From the NCBI RefSeq assembly GCF_000426685.1, contig NZ_KE384553.1, positions 200,801-264,800 of the forward strand: 64,000 nt of DNA, written 5' to 3'. The notes beneath the pieces are model-generated. The model was not told the DNA's origin, did not search any database, and worked only from the letters and a program-made list of their open reading frames with translations. Below are positions 52,431 through 64,000 of this stretch, in pieces (position 1 is the first letter of the stretch; each line of letters starts with the position of its first letter). The stretch is from Solimonas flava DSM 18980. Its GTDB lineage: Bacteria; Pseudomonadota; Gammaproteobacteria; Nevskiales; Nevskiaceae. The translations under genes and the position numbers were made by a program.

Positions 52431-52441
52431 AAATTCGCTGC

Positions 52442-53044
52442 ATGAATCCGAGCAAAGGCGAACAAACCCGCAGGCTGATCCTGGACCGCGCGCTGACGAT
52501 GGCGGGCGAGGTCGGGCTCGAAGGCGTGTCGATCGGCGCGCTCGCCGAGGAGACCGGCCTGTCGAAGAGCGGCCTGTTCGCGCACTTCAAGTCGAAGGAA
52601 GCGCTGCAGCTTGAGGTGCTGCAGGAGGCGATCACGCGCTTCACCGTGCAAGTGCTGCAGCCGGTTCTGGCGACGCCGCGCGGCGAGCCGCGTGTGCGGC
52701 GGCTGTTCGACAAGTACCTTGAATGGATCCGCGGCGACGATGCGCGGCGCGGCTGCATTTTCCAGAAGCTCACCAGCGAATATGCGGGCCGTGACGGGGC
52801 CGTGCGCGATCGCCTCGTGCAGTCGCAGAAGGACTGGCGCGACGCCATCATGCGCGCCGTGCAGGGCGCGATCGACGAAGGGCATTTCCGCCGCGATCTC
52901 GATCCGGCCGTGTTCGCACACGAGATGCTCGGCATCGCCATGGTGTTCCAGAGCGCGTGGCGCCTGATGCGCGAGGCCGACGCGCTGCCGCGCGCGCAAG
53001 CGATTTTCGACGCGCTGCTCGCTCGCAGCCGCTCCGTTCCGTAG
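52442..53044 (+). CDS. TetR/AcrR-family transcriptional regulator
   Basis: 200 residues. N-terminal helix-turn-helix (about 10-55) with LILDRALTMAGEVGLEGVSIGALAEETGLSKSGLF-type sequence, followed by a helical ligand-binding domain. Putative binding motif AGCACGATCG-like sites lie just upstream of its own start and at the start of the next gene, suggesting autoregulation and control of the hydrolase. Ligand unknown. Confidence 0.92.
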   Translation: MNPSKGEQTRRLILDRALTMAGEVGLEGVSIGALAEETGLSKSGLFAHFKSKEALQLEVLQEAITRFTVQVLQPVLATPRGEPRVRRLFDKYLEWIRGDDARRGCIFQKLTSEYAGRDGAVRDRLVQSQKDWRDAIMRAVQGAIDEGHFRRDLDPAVFAHEMLGIAMVFQSAWRLMREADALPRAQAIFDALLARSRSVP

Positions 53045-53069
53045 TCGTCCCGCCACCCAGGGGAGTCCC

Positions 53070-53969
53070 ATGGCCACACAGCCGCTCACTGCTTCGCCGG
53101 TTGCTTCGTCCGTAAAAAGCACGATCGTTCGATCTAAACCGAGATCGCAGCCATTCCTGCGCCCGACGTTCCGCATTCTCGACCGCCTCGCGCCGACGCT
53201 CGCCGCCCGCCTGGCGCAGCGCCTTTTCTTCACGCCGCCGCGCGCCGTCTTGCGCGAGGAGGAGCGGGAGATTCTCGACGCCGGCCGCCGCGGCACCATC
53301 GAACACCGTGGCGACCGTCTCGCCATCTGGCGCTGGGGCGAGGGGCCGCGCGCGCTGCTCGTGCACGGCTGGGGTGGCCACGCCGGACAGATGACGGCGC
53401 TGGTCGAGCCCTTGGTCGCCGCCGGCTATGAAGTCGTCGCGCTCGATCTGCCGGGCCATGGTCTGTCCTCCGGCGATCGCGCCTCGGTGCGGCACTTCGC
53501 CGATGCGATCGTGCATGTGGCGCAAGGGCTCGGTGGCATCGACGCGCTGATCGCGCACTCGCTCGGCTCGGCCGGCAGCACGCTCGCGCTATCGCGCGGC
53601 CTCGTCGTGCGGCGTGCCGTCTACTTCGCGCCGCCCGCGCGCTTCGACGCGATCTGGGCCCGCTTCCGCGGCGGCCTCGGCATGTCGGCGGCGACATGGA
53701 CGCGCTTCCAGCGCCGCGCCGAGGCCTGGCTGGGCCTCGCGTTCGCCGAGATGGCGCCGGCCGATCTGGCGCCCGATCTGCGCGTGCCGCTGCTCGTGAT
53801 TCACGGCACCGGCGATCGCGAGGTCGCCGTGCAGGAAGGCGAGCTGCTGCAGCGGCGCTGGCCGCAGGCGCGTCTGCATCGCGCCGAGGGTCTCGGCCAT
53901 CTGCGCGTACTGAAGGATGCGACCTGCATCGACGCGGCGCGGCGCTTCCTTTCGACATCGAAACGCTGA
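53070..53969 (+). CDS. alpha/beta-hydrolase
   Basis: 299 residues. Alpha/beta fold with oxyanion HGWGGHAGQ, nucleophile elbow AHSLGSAGS, Asp in HGTGDREV and His in EGLGHLRVL: a full catalytic triad. The substrate is unknown (esterase or lipase-like). The ~40 N-terminal residues lack clear homology, and a TetR-type box lies within their coding sequence at 53118, so translation may really start later. It lies 25 bases after the tetR stop. Confidence 0.88.
   Translation: MATQPLTASPVASSVKSTIVRSKPRSQPFLRPTFRILDRLAPTLAARLAQRLFFTPPRAVLREEEREILDAGRRGTIEHRGDRLAIWRWGEGPRALLVHGWGGHAGQMTALVEPLVAAGYEVVALDLPGHGLSSGDRASVRHFADAIVHVAQGLGGIDALIAHSLGSAGSTLALSRGLVVRRAVYFAPPARFDAIWARFRGGLGMSAATWTRFQRRAEAWLGLAFAEMAPADLAPDLRVPLLVIHGTGDREVAVQEGELLQRRWPQARLHRAEGLGHLRVLKDATCIDAARRFLSTSKR
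53118..53131. promoter_or_regulatory. second putative TetR operator
   Basis: AGCACGATCGTTCG, nearly identical to the site at 52417-52430 in inverse orientation. It lies inside the first codons of the hydrolase frame as drawn; it could repress transcription through the gene or mark a promoter for a shorter form. Confidence 0.45.
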
Positions 53970-53990
53970 ATCAACCCAGGAGAAAAGCCC

Positions 53991-54629
53991 ATGAAACTGT
54001 ACGCCGACGCAATGTCCTGCTCGCTCGCGTCCCATCTCGCACTGCTCGCGGCCGGACTGCCGTTCGAACTGGTCTGGGTCGACAACCAGGCCAAGCGCAC
54101 CGACGATGGCCGTGACTACTACAGCATCAACCCGAAGGGTCTCGTGCCGGCGCTCGAACTCGACGACGGCAGCGTGCTGACGGAGAGTGCCGCCGTACTG
54201 CAATACATCGGCGATCGCGCGCCGCAGGCGCAGCTCGTGCCGCCGCCCGGCAGCGAGGCGCGCTATCGCCTGCAGGAATGGCTGAACTTCATCGCCACCG
54301 AGCTGCACAAGTCGGTCTTCAATCCGTACTTCAGCGCACACAAGCAGAACGCCCTTCCGCCGGAAGCGCTGCAGCGCTATGTGCTCGGCTTGCTCGAGGC
54401 GCGCCTCGACTATCTCGATCCGCAGCTGCGGAACCGCGAGTGGCTGGCCGCCGAGCACTTCACCGTTGCCGACGCGTACCTGCTGGCGGTCCTCAACTGG
54501 GTGCAGTACGCCAGGATGCCGATGCAGCGATGGCCGGCGCTGTCTGCGTACCACCGGCGTCTGCTCGAACTGCCCGTGGTGCGCGAGGTCATGCGGCGCG
54601 AACGGGAGCGTTACGCGAAGAAGGCCTGA
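53991..54629 (+). CDS. glutathione S-transferase
   Basis: 212 residues. N-terminal thioredoxin-like domain (MKLYADAMSCSLASHLAL, with the GSH-binding NPKGLVPALELDDG and ESAAVLQYI) and a C-terminal all-helical domain (ADAYLLAVLNW). Resembles beta-class bacterial GSTs, which carry a Cys near the N-terminus as here (Cys10). It conjugates glutathione to electrophiles. It follows the hydrolase by 21 bases and ends in a terminator. Confidence 0.93.
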   Translation: MKLYADAMSCSLASHLALLAAGLPFELVWVDNQAKRTDDGRDYYSINPKGLVPALELDDGSVLTESAAVLQYIGDRAPQAQLVPPPGSEARYRLQEWLNFIATELHKSVFNPYFSAHKQNALPPEALQRYVLGLLEARLDYLDPQLRNREWLAAEHFTVADAYLLAVLNWVQYARMPMQRWPALSAYHRRLLELPVVREVMRRERERYAKKA

Positions 54630-54694
54630 TCGCCCCCGGGCGATCGTCACTGGATCCGCGCTGACGGAAAAGGCGTAGCTCGGCTTCCGCTTGC

Positions 54695-54723
54695 CGGGGC
54701 GCCTTCGGGCGCCCCGATTTTTT
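54695..54723 (+). terminator. Rho-independent terminator after the GST gene
   Basis: Stem CGGGGCGCC / GGCGCCCCG with a TTCG loop followed by ATTTTTT. The core is identical to the groESL terminator at 52359, 2.3 kb away. Confidence 0.95.
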
Positions 54724-54739
54724 GCGCTACGCTTGGGCC

Positions 54740-55693
54740 GTGAAATCCTTCGAGCACGTCTACCGCCTGCATCGCCTGCTGAAGAGCCGGCGCTATCCGG
54801 TACCGTTCGAGCGTGTGATGAGCGAGCTCGAATGCTCGCGCGCGACCACCAAGCGCGTCCTCGCCTATCTGCGCGACGTGCTCGGCGCGCCGATCGAAAG
54901 CTCGCGCGAGCCGCGCGGTTACCGCTACACCGACGCCGCTTACGAACTCCCCGGTTTCTGGTTCTCCGCCGAGGAACTGCAGGCGCTGCTGACGCTGCAG
55001 CAGCTGCTCGCCACCTTCCAGCCGGGCCTGCTCGATGACGCACTCGCGCCGCTGCGCGACCGCCTCGACCAGATCCTCAAGTCGCAGAACCTGCAGCCGG
55101 GCGAAGCCGGCCGCATCCGCCTGCTGCGCGCCGCCGCGCGACCGGCCGGTCGCCACTTCGCGACGATCGCCGCCGCCGTGCTGCAGCGCCAGCGCCTGCG
55201 CATCGCCTACGAGGCACGCGGCACCGGCCAGATCAGCGAGCGCGAGATCTCGCCGCAGCGGCTGACACACTATCGCGACAACTGGTATCTCGACGCCTGG
55301 TGCCACAAGTCGAACGGCCTGCGTACCTTCGCCGTCGACTGCGTGCGCGAGGCCGAGGTGCTCGACGCGCCGGCCGAGGACATCCGTCCCGAGCGGCTCG
55401 ACGACGAGCTGGCTGGTTCCTATGGCATCTTCTCCGGAACGCCGACCGCGACTGCGATCCTGCGCTTCACGGCGGAACGGGCGCGTTGGGTCTCGGCCGA
55501 GACCTGGCACCCGCTGCAGCAGTCCGTCTGGCTGCCCGACGGCAGCTACGAACTATCCGTTCCCTATCACCGCGACGAAGAACTGATCCTCGACATCCTT
55601 CGCTACGGACCCGACGTCGAAGTGCTGGCGCCGCCGCCGCTGCGCAAAGCGGTCAAAGCACGCCTCGCGGCTGCGGTGGAGCGCTATCGGTAA
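54740..55693 (+). CDS. WYL-domain transcriptional regulator
   Basis: 317 residues from the GTG at 54740 (an upstream TTG lies in the terminator). N-terminal winged helix (FEHVYRLHRLLKSRR...SELECSRATTKRVLAYL), central WYL domain (about 155-230: RIAYEARGTGQISEREISPQRL, NWYLDAWCH) and a C-terminal WCX region. WYL domains bind ligands such as nucleic acids or cyclic nucleotides and often regulate defence genes. It is directly upstream of cas3 in the same direction with 177 bases between, so it is a plausible regulator of the CRISPR operon. Confidence 0.9.
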   Translation: MKSFEHVYRLHRLLKSRRYPVPFERVMSELECSRATTKRVLAYLRDVLGAPIESSREPRGYRYTDAAYELPGFWFSAEELQALLTLQQLLATFQPGLLDDALAPLRDRLDQILKSQNLQPGEAGRIRLLRAAARPAGRHFATIAAAVLQRQRLRIAYEARGTGQISEREISPQRLTHYRDNWYLDAWCHKSNGLRTFAVDCVREAEVLDAPAEDIRPERLDDELAGSYGIFSGTPTATAILRFTAERARWVSAETWHPLQQSVWLPDGSYELSVPYHRDEELILDILRYGPDVEVLAPPPLRKAVKARLAAAVERYR

Positions 55694-55712
55694 GCGATCG
55701 GCTTCTGTCCTT

Positions 55713-55732
55713 TGTGAGAAACAAGGCTCACA
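55713..55732. promoter_or_regulatory. palindromic candidate operator before cas3
   Basis: TGTGAG-AAACAAGG-CTCACA, a perfect 6-bp inverted repeat with an 8-base spacer, about 140 bases before the cas3 start and 20 bases after the WYL stop. The half-sites resemble CRP half-sites but the spacing is wrong for CRP. The WYL protein or another dimeric regulator could bind here. Confidence 0.5.
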
Positions 55733-55870
55733 TTCCAGGGTGGGGGAGTTGCACACTCCTCGCAGGCGTGCGGGGCGGGGGCACGAGACGCCGGTTGATC
55801 GCCAGGGGTGCAAATGGTCAGGGGTCGTTTCATGGGTGCGACTGACATGCATCGGATGCGTCGGTGACGC

Positions 55871-58131
55871 ATGAGGCTCTGTTATGCGCATTCCACCAGC
55901 AAGCCGGATTGCTCTGACTGGCAACCGCTCGCCGAGCATCTGCGCAATACGGCGCAATTGGCTGCGTTGCGCGCAGCGCCGTTCGGAGGCGCCGACATGG
56001 CGCATGTGGCCGGCCTGCTGCACGACATCGGCAAGTACACAGATGAATTCCAGCGACGCATCGCGGGCGACGCGATCCGCGTCGATCATGCGACGCGCGG
56101 CGCGATGCTGGCCGTGGAGCGATATGGGCCGATCGGTCACCTGCTCGCGTACGCGATCGCCGGTCATCACGCCGGCTTGGCCAACGGTGCCGACGGCGCC
56201 GAAACGCGCGAGCGCACGGCGCTACGCGACCGGCTCAGGGGCATTGGCTTGCCGCCGCTGTTCGCGGAGTGGCAGCGCGAAATCACGCTGCCGGATGCGG
56301 TCGCGCACCCGCAAGGCTTTCGCCCTCGGGATGCCCGCGGCTCTTTCCAGCTCGCCTTCCTCACGCGCATGCTTTTCTCGTGTCTGGTCGACGCCGACTA
56401 TCTGGACACCGAGGCGTTCTACGATCGCGTCGAGCGTAGAGCCTCACACCGTGATGCGCCGACGCCGACACTCGTGGATCTGCGCTTACGCCTCGACAGC
56501 TATCTCGGGCGTTTTGTGGCGGACACGCCGGTCAACGCCGTGCGCGCCGACATTCTTCGCCACATGCGGGCGCAGGCGGGGCTTGATTCGGGCCTGTTCT
56601 CTCTGACGGTGCCAACGGGCGGCGGCAAGACACTGGCGTCGCTAGCCTTTGCGCTGGATCATGCCATCCGCCACGGTCTTCGCCGCGTGATCTTCGTAAT
56701 TCCGTTCACCAGCATCGTCGAGCAGAACGCCGCCGTGTTCAGGGCGGCACTGGGTGATCTGGGTGACGCCGCCGTGTTGGAGCATCACAGCGCCTTCGTG
56801 GCCGCGCCCCCGCCCAGGGATGCACCGGACCGCTATCAGGCGCATGAGAAGCTGCGGCTGGCGATGGAGAACTGGGATGCCCCGATCATCGTCACGACTG
56901 CCGTGCAGTTCTTCGAGAGCCTGTTTGCAGCTCGCCCCGCGCAGTGTCGCAAGCTGCACAACATTGCCGCGAGCGTCGTCATCCTCGATGAAGCGCAGAC
57001 GTTGCCACTGAAGCTGCTGCGGCCATCGGTCGCGGCGATCGACGAACTGGCGAGGAACTATCGCTGCAGCGTCGTGCTTTGCACGGCGACCCAGCCGGCA
57101 TTGGAAGCGCCGAAATTCGAAGGCGCGCGCGGGTTCGAAGGCGGACTTGAGAAAGTTCGCGAACTGGCGCCGGAACCGGCGGAGCTGTTCCGCAGGCTCG
57201 AACGCGTCCGGGTCCGGCACATCGGCGTGCTGGATGACGCAGCTCTGGCCGCGCAGATGCGGGCGCGCGAACAGGTTCTCTGCATCGTCAACAACCGCCG
57301 GCATGCGAGGGCGGTCTATCAGGCGATGGCCGATCTGCCCGGTGCGCGGCATCTGACCACGCTGATGTGCGCGCGCCATCGCAGCGAGGTATTGGCCGAG
57401 GTGCGCGGCATGCTCAAGCGCGGCGAGCCTTGCCGCCTGGTGGCGACGTCGCTGATCGAGGCAGGCGTCGATGTCTCTTTTCCGGCCGTGCTGCGGGCGG
57501 AAGCCGGACTCGATTCGATTGCGCAGGCGGCAGGTCGCTGCAATCGCAACGGCGAGTGGCCGGTGGCGCAGAGCGAAGTGCTCGTGTTCGATTCTGGCAA
57601 CGATGAATGGGTACCGCCGCCGGAGCTCAAGCAGTTCGCTCAGGCGGCGCGCGAGACCCTGCGCCAGCATGGCGATGATCCTCTGTCGCCCGCAGCCGTC
57701 GAGGCGTACTTCCGGACGCTGTACTGGCAGAAGGGCGATCAACAGCTGGACGCTGGAAATCTGCTTGGCCTCCTGAGAAACAGCCGCCCCGACAGCCTGC
57801 CGATGGAGACGCTGGCCGCGAAGTTCCGGATGATCGATTCGGTCCAGAAGCCGGTGATCGTCCTATACGGCAACGACGGCGACGCGAAAGGTCTGGTCGA
57901 CTCGCTGTACCGCGCCGACAAGGTGGGTGGCATCGCGCGGCGTCTGCAGCGTTACTTGGTCCAACTGCCGGATAAGGCGTTCGGGGCCCTGTACGGCGCA
58001 GGGGCGATACAGGCCGTTGCGCCGGAGAAATGGGGCGAGCAATTCATGCTGTTGGCGAACGCGGATCTCTACGACTATCGCTTGGGATTGAACTCCGACA
58101 ATGCGACGTTTGTACGCTCGGAGCGCCTGAC

Positions 58132-58138
<7 letters not shown>
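55871..58138 (+). CDS. cas3: CRISPR type I-C helicase-nuclease Cas3
   Basis: 755 residues. HD nuclease domain at the N-terminus (His51-Asp52 in GLLHDIGK, further GHHAGL) fused to an SF2 helicase with Walker A TVPTGGGKT, DEAQ box VILDEAQTLP and motif VI QAAGRCNRNGEW. It unwinds and degrades DNA targeted by Cascade. First gene of the cas operon. The last seven bases overlap the start of the following GIY-YIG-like gene. Confidence 0.97.
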
Positions 58139-60954
<2,816 letters not shown>

Positions 60955-60958
<4 letters not shown>

Positions 60959-61845
60959 CCGCGATTACGCATCGCTATGAATTCGTCTATTTGTTCGATG
61001 TGGCCAATGGCAACCCCAATGGCGATCCGGATGCCGGCAACCTGCCGCGGCTTGATCCGGAGACCAACCGGGGCTTGGTCACCGATGTGAGCCTCAAGCG
61101 GAAGATCCGCAACTTCGTCGCGCTGGAAAAGGAAGATGCGCCGGGTTACGCGATCTATATGAAGGAGAAGGCAATCCTGAATCAGCAGCACCAGAAGGCC
61201 TGGGAGGCCTTGAAGATTCCGCCGGATGCCAAGGAAGCCTACAAGAAGCTCCCCAAGGAAGAAGCCAAGGCGCGTGAAATCACGGCGTGGATGTGCTCGA
61301 ACTTCTTCGACGTGCGCACGTTCGGCGCCGTGATGACGACCGGGGTCAATGCCGGACAGGTCCGAGGGCCGGTGCAACTCGCGTTTGCGTCGTCCGTGGA
61401 GCCGGTCATTCCTCTTGAAATCGCCATCACGCGCATGGCGGTGACGACCGAGAAGGAAGCCGAGGCCCAGAGTGGCGACAACCGGACGATGGGACGCAAG
61501 CACATCCTGCCGTATGGCCTCTATCGCGCACACGGATTCGTGTCCGCGAAGCTGGCAGAGCGCACCGGATTCTCCGCCGAGGATCTGGAACTGCTGTGGC
61601 GCGCGCTTGCCAACATGTTCGAGCACGACCGCTCGGCGGCGCGTGGGGAGATGGCGGCGCGCAAGCTGATCATCTTCGAGCACGAGAATCCGATGGGCAA
61701 CGCGCCGGCCCATGTTCTGTTCGACGCGGTGACGGTCGAGCGGGCAAGCGACTTGAGCGAGCCGGCACGCGGCTTCAAGGACTATCGTGTAAGCATTGAC
61801 CGGGCCGCGGTTCCGCAGGGTGTCAGCGTTTTGGAATACCTGTAA
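60955..61845 (+). CDS. cas7: CRISPR type I-C Cascade backbone Cas7
   Basis: 296 residues. The Csd2/Cas7 signatures [19 protein letters not shown] and [12 protein letters not shown] are present. It forms the helical filament along the crRNA. It overlaps cas8c by four bases; cas4 follows after 18 bases. Confidence 0.97.
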
Positions 61846-61863
61846 GGAAGGTTGGGGCGGACG

Positions 61864-62499
61864 ATGGAAGACGAAGATGATCTGATTCCGTTGTCCGCCC
61901 TCCAGCACTATTTGTACTGCCCACGCCAGTGCGCGCTGATTCATGTCGAGCGTTTGTGGGCAGAGAGCCGCCACACGGCCGAGGGGCGGCTGATGCATGA
62001 TCGCGCCGACGTGCCGGGTGTGGAGATCCGGCACGGCGTGCGCACGGATACGGCGATGCCGCTGTCGGCACCGGAATTGGGGATTGCCGGCGTGGCCGAT
62101 GTGGTCGAGTTCCGGCCGGGTGCGGCGGGCTTGATCCCGTGCCCTATCGAATACAAGCGTGGCCGGCCAAAGGCGCATCGCGCGGACGAGGTTCAACTCT
62201 GCGCGCAGGCCCTTTGTCTTGAATCAATGCTGCGTTGCGATGTGCCGGAAGGTGCGCTGTTCTATGGCAAGACGCGGCGTCGCAAGCAAGTGATCTTCGA
62301 TACGGAACTTCGCGAGCTGACCTTGGAGGCGATTCGTGCGGTGCGCCGGATGCTCGATGAAAGGCGAACGCCAACTGCGACATATGAGGCCAAGCGCTGC
62401 GACGCCTGCTCGTTGCTCGAACTCTGCCGGCCACAAGACCTCAGGCGCCGCATCTCCGTGCGCGACTGGCTGTTGCAGCAGACCGCGGAGCCCGCCTGA
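61864..62499 (+). CDS. cas4: CRISPR-associated exonuclease Cas4
   Basis: 211 residues from the ATG at 61864; a TTG four codons earlier is possible. RecB-like nuclease with N-terminal Cys19/Cys23 (YLYCPRQCAL), the catalytic GVADVVEF and PIEYKRGR motifs, and a C-terminal Cys cluster (RCDACSLLELC) that binds [4Fe-4S]. It trims prespacers with PAM specificity. Its stop overlaps the cas1 start (TGATG). Confidence 0.96.
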   Translation: MEDEDDLIPLSALQHYLYCPRQCALIHVERLWAESRHTAEGRLMHDRADVPGVEIRHGVRTDTAMPLSAPELGIAGVADVVEFRPGAAGLIPCPIEYKRGRPKAHRADEVQLCAQALCLESMLRCDVPEGALFYGKTRRRKQVIFDTELRELTLEAIRAVRRMLDERRTPTATYEAKRCDACSLLELCRPQDLRRRISVRDWLLQQTAEPA

Positions 62500-63539
62500 T
62501 GCGGCGTCAGCTCAACACGCTGTATGTCACCACGGAAGGTGCCTGGTTGCGCAAGGACGGCGCCAACATCGTGATGGACGTTGAGCAGGAGGAGAAGGCG
62601 CGCATACCGGCCCATATGCTCGAAAGCCTGGTGTGCTTCGGGCGTGTGCTCGTCTCGCCGCCGCTGCTGGGCTATTGCGCGGAGCAGGGCATCAGCGTCT
62701 GCTTCCTGAGCCCGAACGGCCGCTTCATGGCGCGGGTCGAAGGGCCGGTCTCCGGAAACGTGCTGCTGCGCCGGGAGCAGTATCGGCGCTCGGATGATCC
62801 CGGTGGCTGCGCTGCGATCGTCCGCCACCTGCTGATCGGCAAGCTCTACAACCAGAGAGTTGTGCTCGGAAGAGCCTTGCGCGACCACAGTGAATCGATG
62901 ACTCCGGATGCGATGGCGGCCGTGACGCATGCCTATCAACGGCTCGAACGCATTTCGGCGAAGCTCCAGACGGAAAGCGATGCGCAGTTGATGCGTGGTC
63001 TGGAAGGGGAGGCGGCGCAGGCTTACTTCGGAGTCCTGGATCATCTGATTCGTACTTCGGCGCCGATTTTTCACTTCGGCGGACGTAATCGCCGGCCGCC
63101 GCGCGATGCTGTCAATGCGCTGCTGTCGTTCTTCTACACCCTGTTGACGCACGACTGCCGTTCGGCGCTTGAGACGGTGGGCCTCGATCCGGCGGTCGGC
63201 TTCCTGCATCGCGATCGACCGGGAAGGCCGAGCCTGGCGCTCGATCTGATGGAGGAGTTCCGGGCTTTCCTGGCCGATCGGCTGGTGCTGTCGATGATCA
63301 ATCGTCGACAGCTGACCGAGCGTGACTTCCAGTCCCTGGACAACGGTGTCGTGCTACTTCGAGAAGAGTCGCGAAAGAATCTGCTCGTGGCTTATCAGGA
63401 ACGGAAGCGTGAGGAGATTCAGCATGCCTTTATCGGCGAGAAAATGGCGATTGGCTTGTTGCCGCTGATGCAGGCGCAACTGCTGGCACGACATCTGCGC
63501 GGCGACCTCGACGCGTACCCTCCGTTTCTCTGGAAGTAG
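62499..63539 (+). CDS. cas1: CRISPR integrase Cas1
   Basis: 346 residues. Metal-binding active-site residues Glu169 (GLEGEAAQAYF), His237 (VGFLHRDRPG) and Asp249 (SLALDLMEEFR) are all in place. It integrates spacers together with Cas2. Coupled to cas4 by a one-base overlap. Confidence 0.97.
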   Translation: MRRQLNTLYVTTEGAWLRKDGANIVMDVEQEEKARIPAHMLESLVCFGRVLVSPPLLGYCAEQGISVCFLSPNGRFMARVEGPVSGNVLLRREQYRRSDDPGGCAAIVRHLLIGKLYNQRVVLGRALRDHSESMTPDAMAAVTHAYQRLERISAKLQTESDAQLMRGLEGEAAQAYFGVLDHLIRTSAPIFHFGGRNRRPPRDAVNALLSFFYTLLTHDCRSALETVGLDPAVGFLHRDRPGRPSLALDLMEEFRAFLADRLVLSMINRRQLTERDFQSLDNGVVLLREESRKNLLVAYQERKREEIQHAFIGEKMAIGLLPLMQAQLLARHLRGDLDAYPPFLWK

Positions 63540-63543
63540 CGGC

Positions 63544-63834
63544 ATGATGGTGCTGGTCAGTTACGACGTCACGACGATTGATACGGCCGGACGACGAAGG
63601 TTGCGCAGAGTGGCCAAGGCGTGTCAGGACTATGGGCAACGCGTGCAGCTATCTGTCTTCGAGATCGAGGTCGAGCCGGCACAGTGGGCAAGCCTGAAGC
63701 AGAAGCTCGTGGATTTGATCGAGCCGGAATGCGACAGCCTGCGTTTCTATTACCTGGGCGCAAACTGGACGCGCCGCGTCGAGCACGTGGGCGCAAAGCC
63801 TGCGACGGATCTCAACGGACCGCTGGTTTTCTGA
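63544..63834 (+). CDS. cas2: CRISPR adaptation protein Cas2
   Basis: 96 residues. The ferredoxin fold start MMVLVSYDV carries the conserved Asp8. It forms the core of the Cas1-Cas2 integrase. It starts four bases after cas1 and is the last cas gene, with the leader behind it. Confidence 0.97.
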   Translation: MMVLVSYDVTTIDTAGRRRLRRVAKACQDYGQRVQLSVFEIEVEPAQWASLKQKLVDLIEPECDSLRFYYLGANWTRRVEHVGAKPATDLNGPLVF

Positions 63835-63845
63835 CCGGAGACCGC

Positions 63846-63884
63846 GCGAACCCCAAGCGGCAAGCCTGAGCCCTTGGGGTTCGC
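63846..63884 (+). repeat. 12-bp perfect inverted repeat after cas2
   Basis: GCGAACCCCAAG and CTTGGGGTTCGC form a perfect stem with a 15-base loop, starting 12 bases after the cas2 stop. It is followed by AACTCTTTAAC, so it could end the cas transcript or form part of the CRISPR leader. Confidence 0.75.
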
Positions 63885-64000
63885 AACTCTTTAACAAACT
63901 GAAATCTTTGAAATCTCCGGCTGCCTGCATGGCGAGCGCAGCCTTGATGTATCCGATCACATCCGGTTCGCGCCAGCGGGAAGTTGAAGCCCGATAACTC
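63885..64000 (+). promoter_or_regulatory. CRISPR leader, partial
   Basis: After the inverted repeat comes an A/T-richer stretch (CTCTTTAACAAACTGAAATC, then a near-repeat TTTGAAATC), typical in position and composition for a type I-C leader. No repeat unit is reached before the window ends, so the array must begin to the right. Confidence 0.6.

Noticed and set aside
55713..55732. CRP site before cas3
   Set aside because: The half-sites TGTGA and TCACA are present but 10 bases apart instead of 6, so CRP binding is unlikely; kept only as a generic palindromic operator.
63960..64000. First CRISPR repeat at the right edge
   Set aside because: The last 40 bases hold no palindrome and no second copy in the window, so no repeat can be called.

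Overview
The window is a GC-rich (roughly two thirds G+C) bacterial chromosome segment. The gene content points to a gammaproteobacterium near the Xanthomonadales/Nevskiales: succinyl-arginine (ast) catabolism, type II secretion accessory genes gspAB, short RsxB-type ferredoxin next to nth, metG, apbC and dcd close together, sigma-54 and sigma-32 control, TonB-dependent receptor and outer-membrane efflux. The taxonomic placement is inference; no rRNA is present.

Layout. 1-5.2 kb: the start of a large Ig-repeat lipoprotein (runs off the left edge) and gspB-gspA. 5.3-15.8 kb (minus strand): arginine catabolism (M20 hydrolase, astA, astD, astB, an ElaA-like acetyltransferase), interrupted by a periplasmic ATP-dependent DNA ligase and a three-gene signalling unit (LuxR response regulator, Ser/Thr kinase with helical repeats, histidine kinase). 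15.8-18.8 kb: a divergent amino-acid binding protein and an S9 peptidase of lower GC. 19.0-28.2 kb: a TolC/HlyD/ABC/FtsX/FtsX exporter followed by its probable sigma-54 response regulator and histidine kinase. Both exporter transcription units carry sigma-54 -24/-12 promoters preceded by the same TGTCCGC/GCGGACA boxes. 28.2-31.1 kb: a globin, the permease and ATPase of an amino-acid ABC transporter, a hotdog thioesterase and tRNA-Arg(CCT). 31.2-37.3 kb: a second Ig-repeat lipoprotein, a small membrane protein, alanine dehydrogenase and a TonB-dependent receptor. 37.4-50 kb: housekeeping genes (nth, ferredoxin, metG, apbC, dcd) mixed with secreted proteins (S8 protease, glycerophosphodiesterase lipoprotein, two tandem paralogous small proteins) and a histidine kinase/double-receiver pair. 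50.2-52.4 kb: groES-groEL with a sigma-32 promoter and a CIRCE operator. 52.4-54.7 kb: TetR regulator, alpha/beta hydrolase and glutathione transferase.

54.7-64 kb: a WYL regulator followed by a complete type I-C CRISPR-cas operon (cas3, cas5c, cas8c, cas7, cas4, cas1, cas2) whose leader is at the right edge; the array itself lies beyond the window. The most unusual point is a 121-residue GIY-YIG nuclease-like ORF sitting between cas3 and cas5c and overlapping both, so it is almost certainly co-translated with the CRISPR machinery. A perfect TGTGAG-N8-CTCACA palindrome lies between the WYL gene and cas3 and is a candidate operator.
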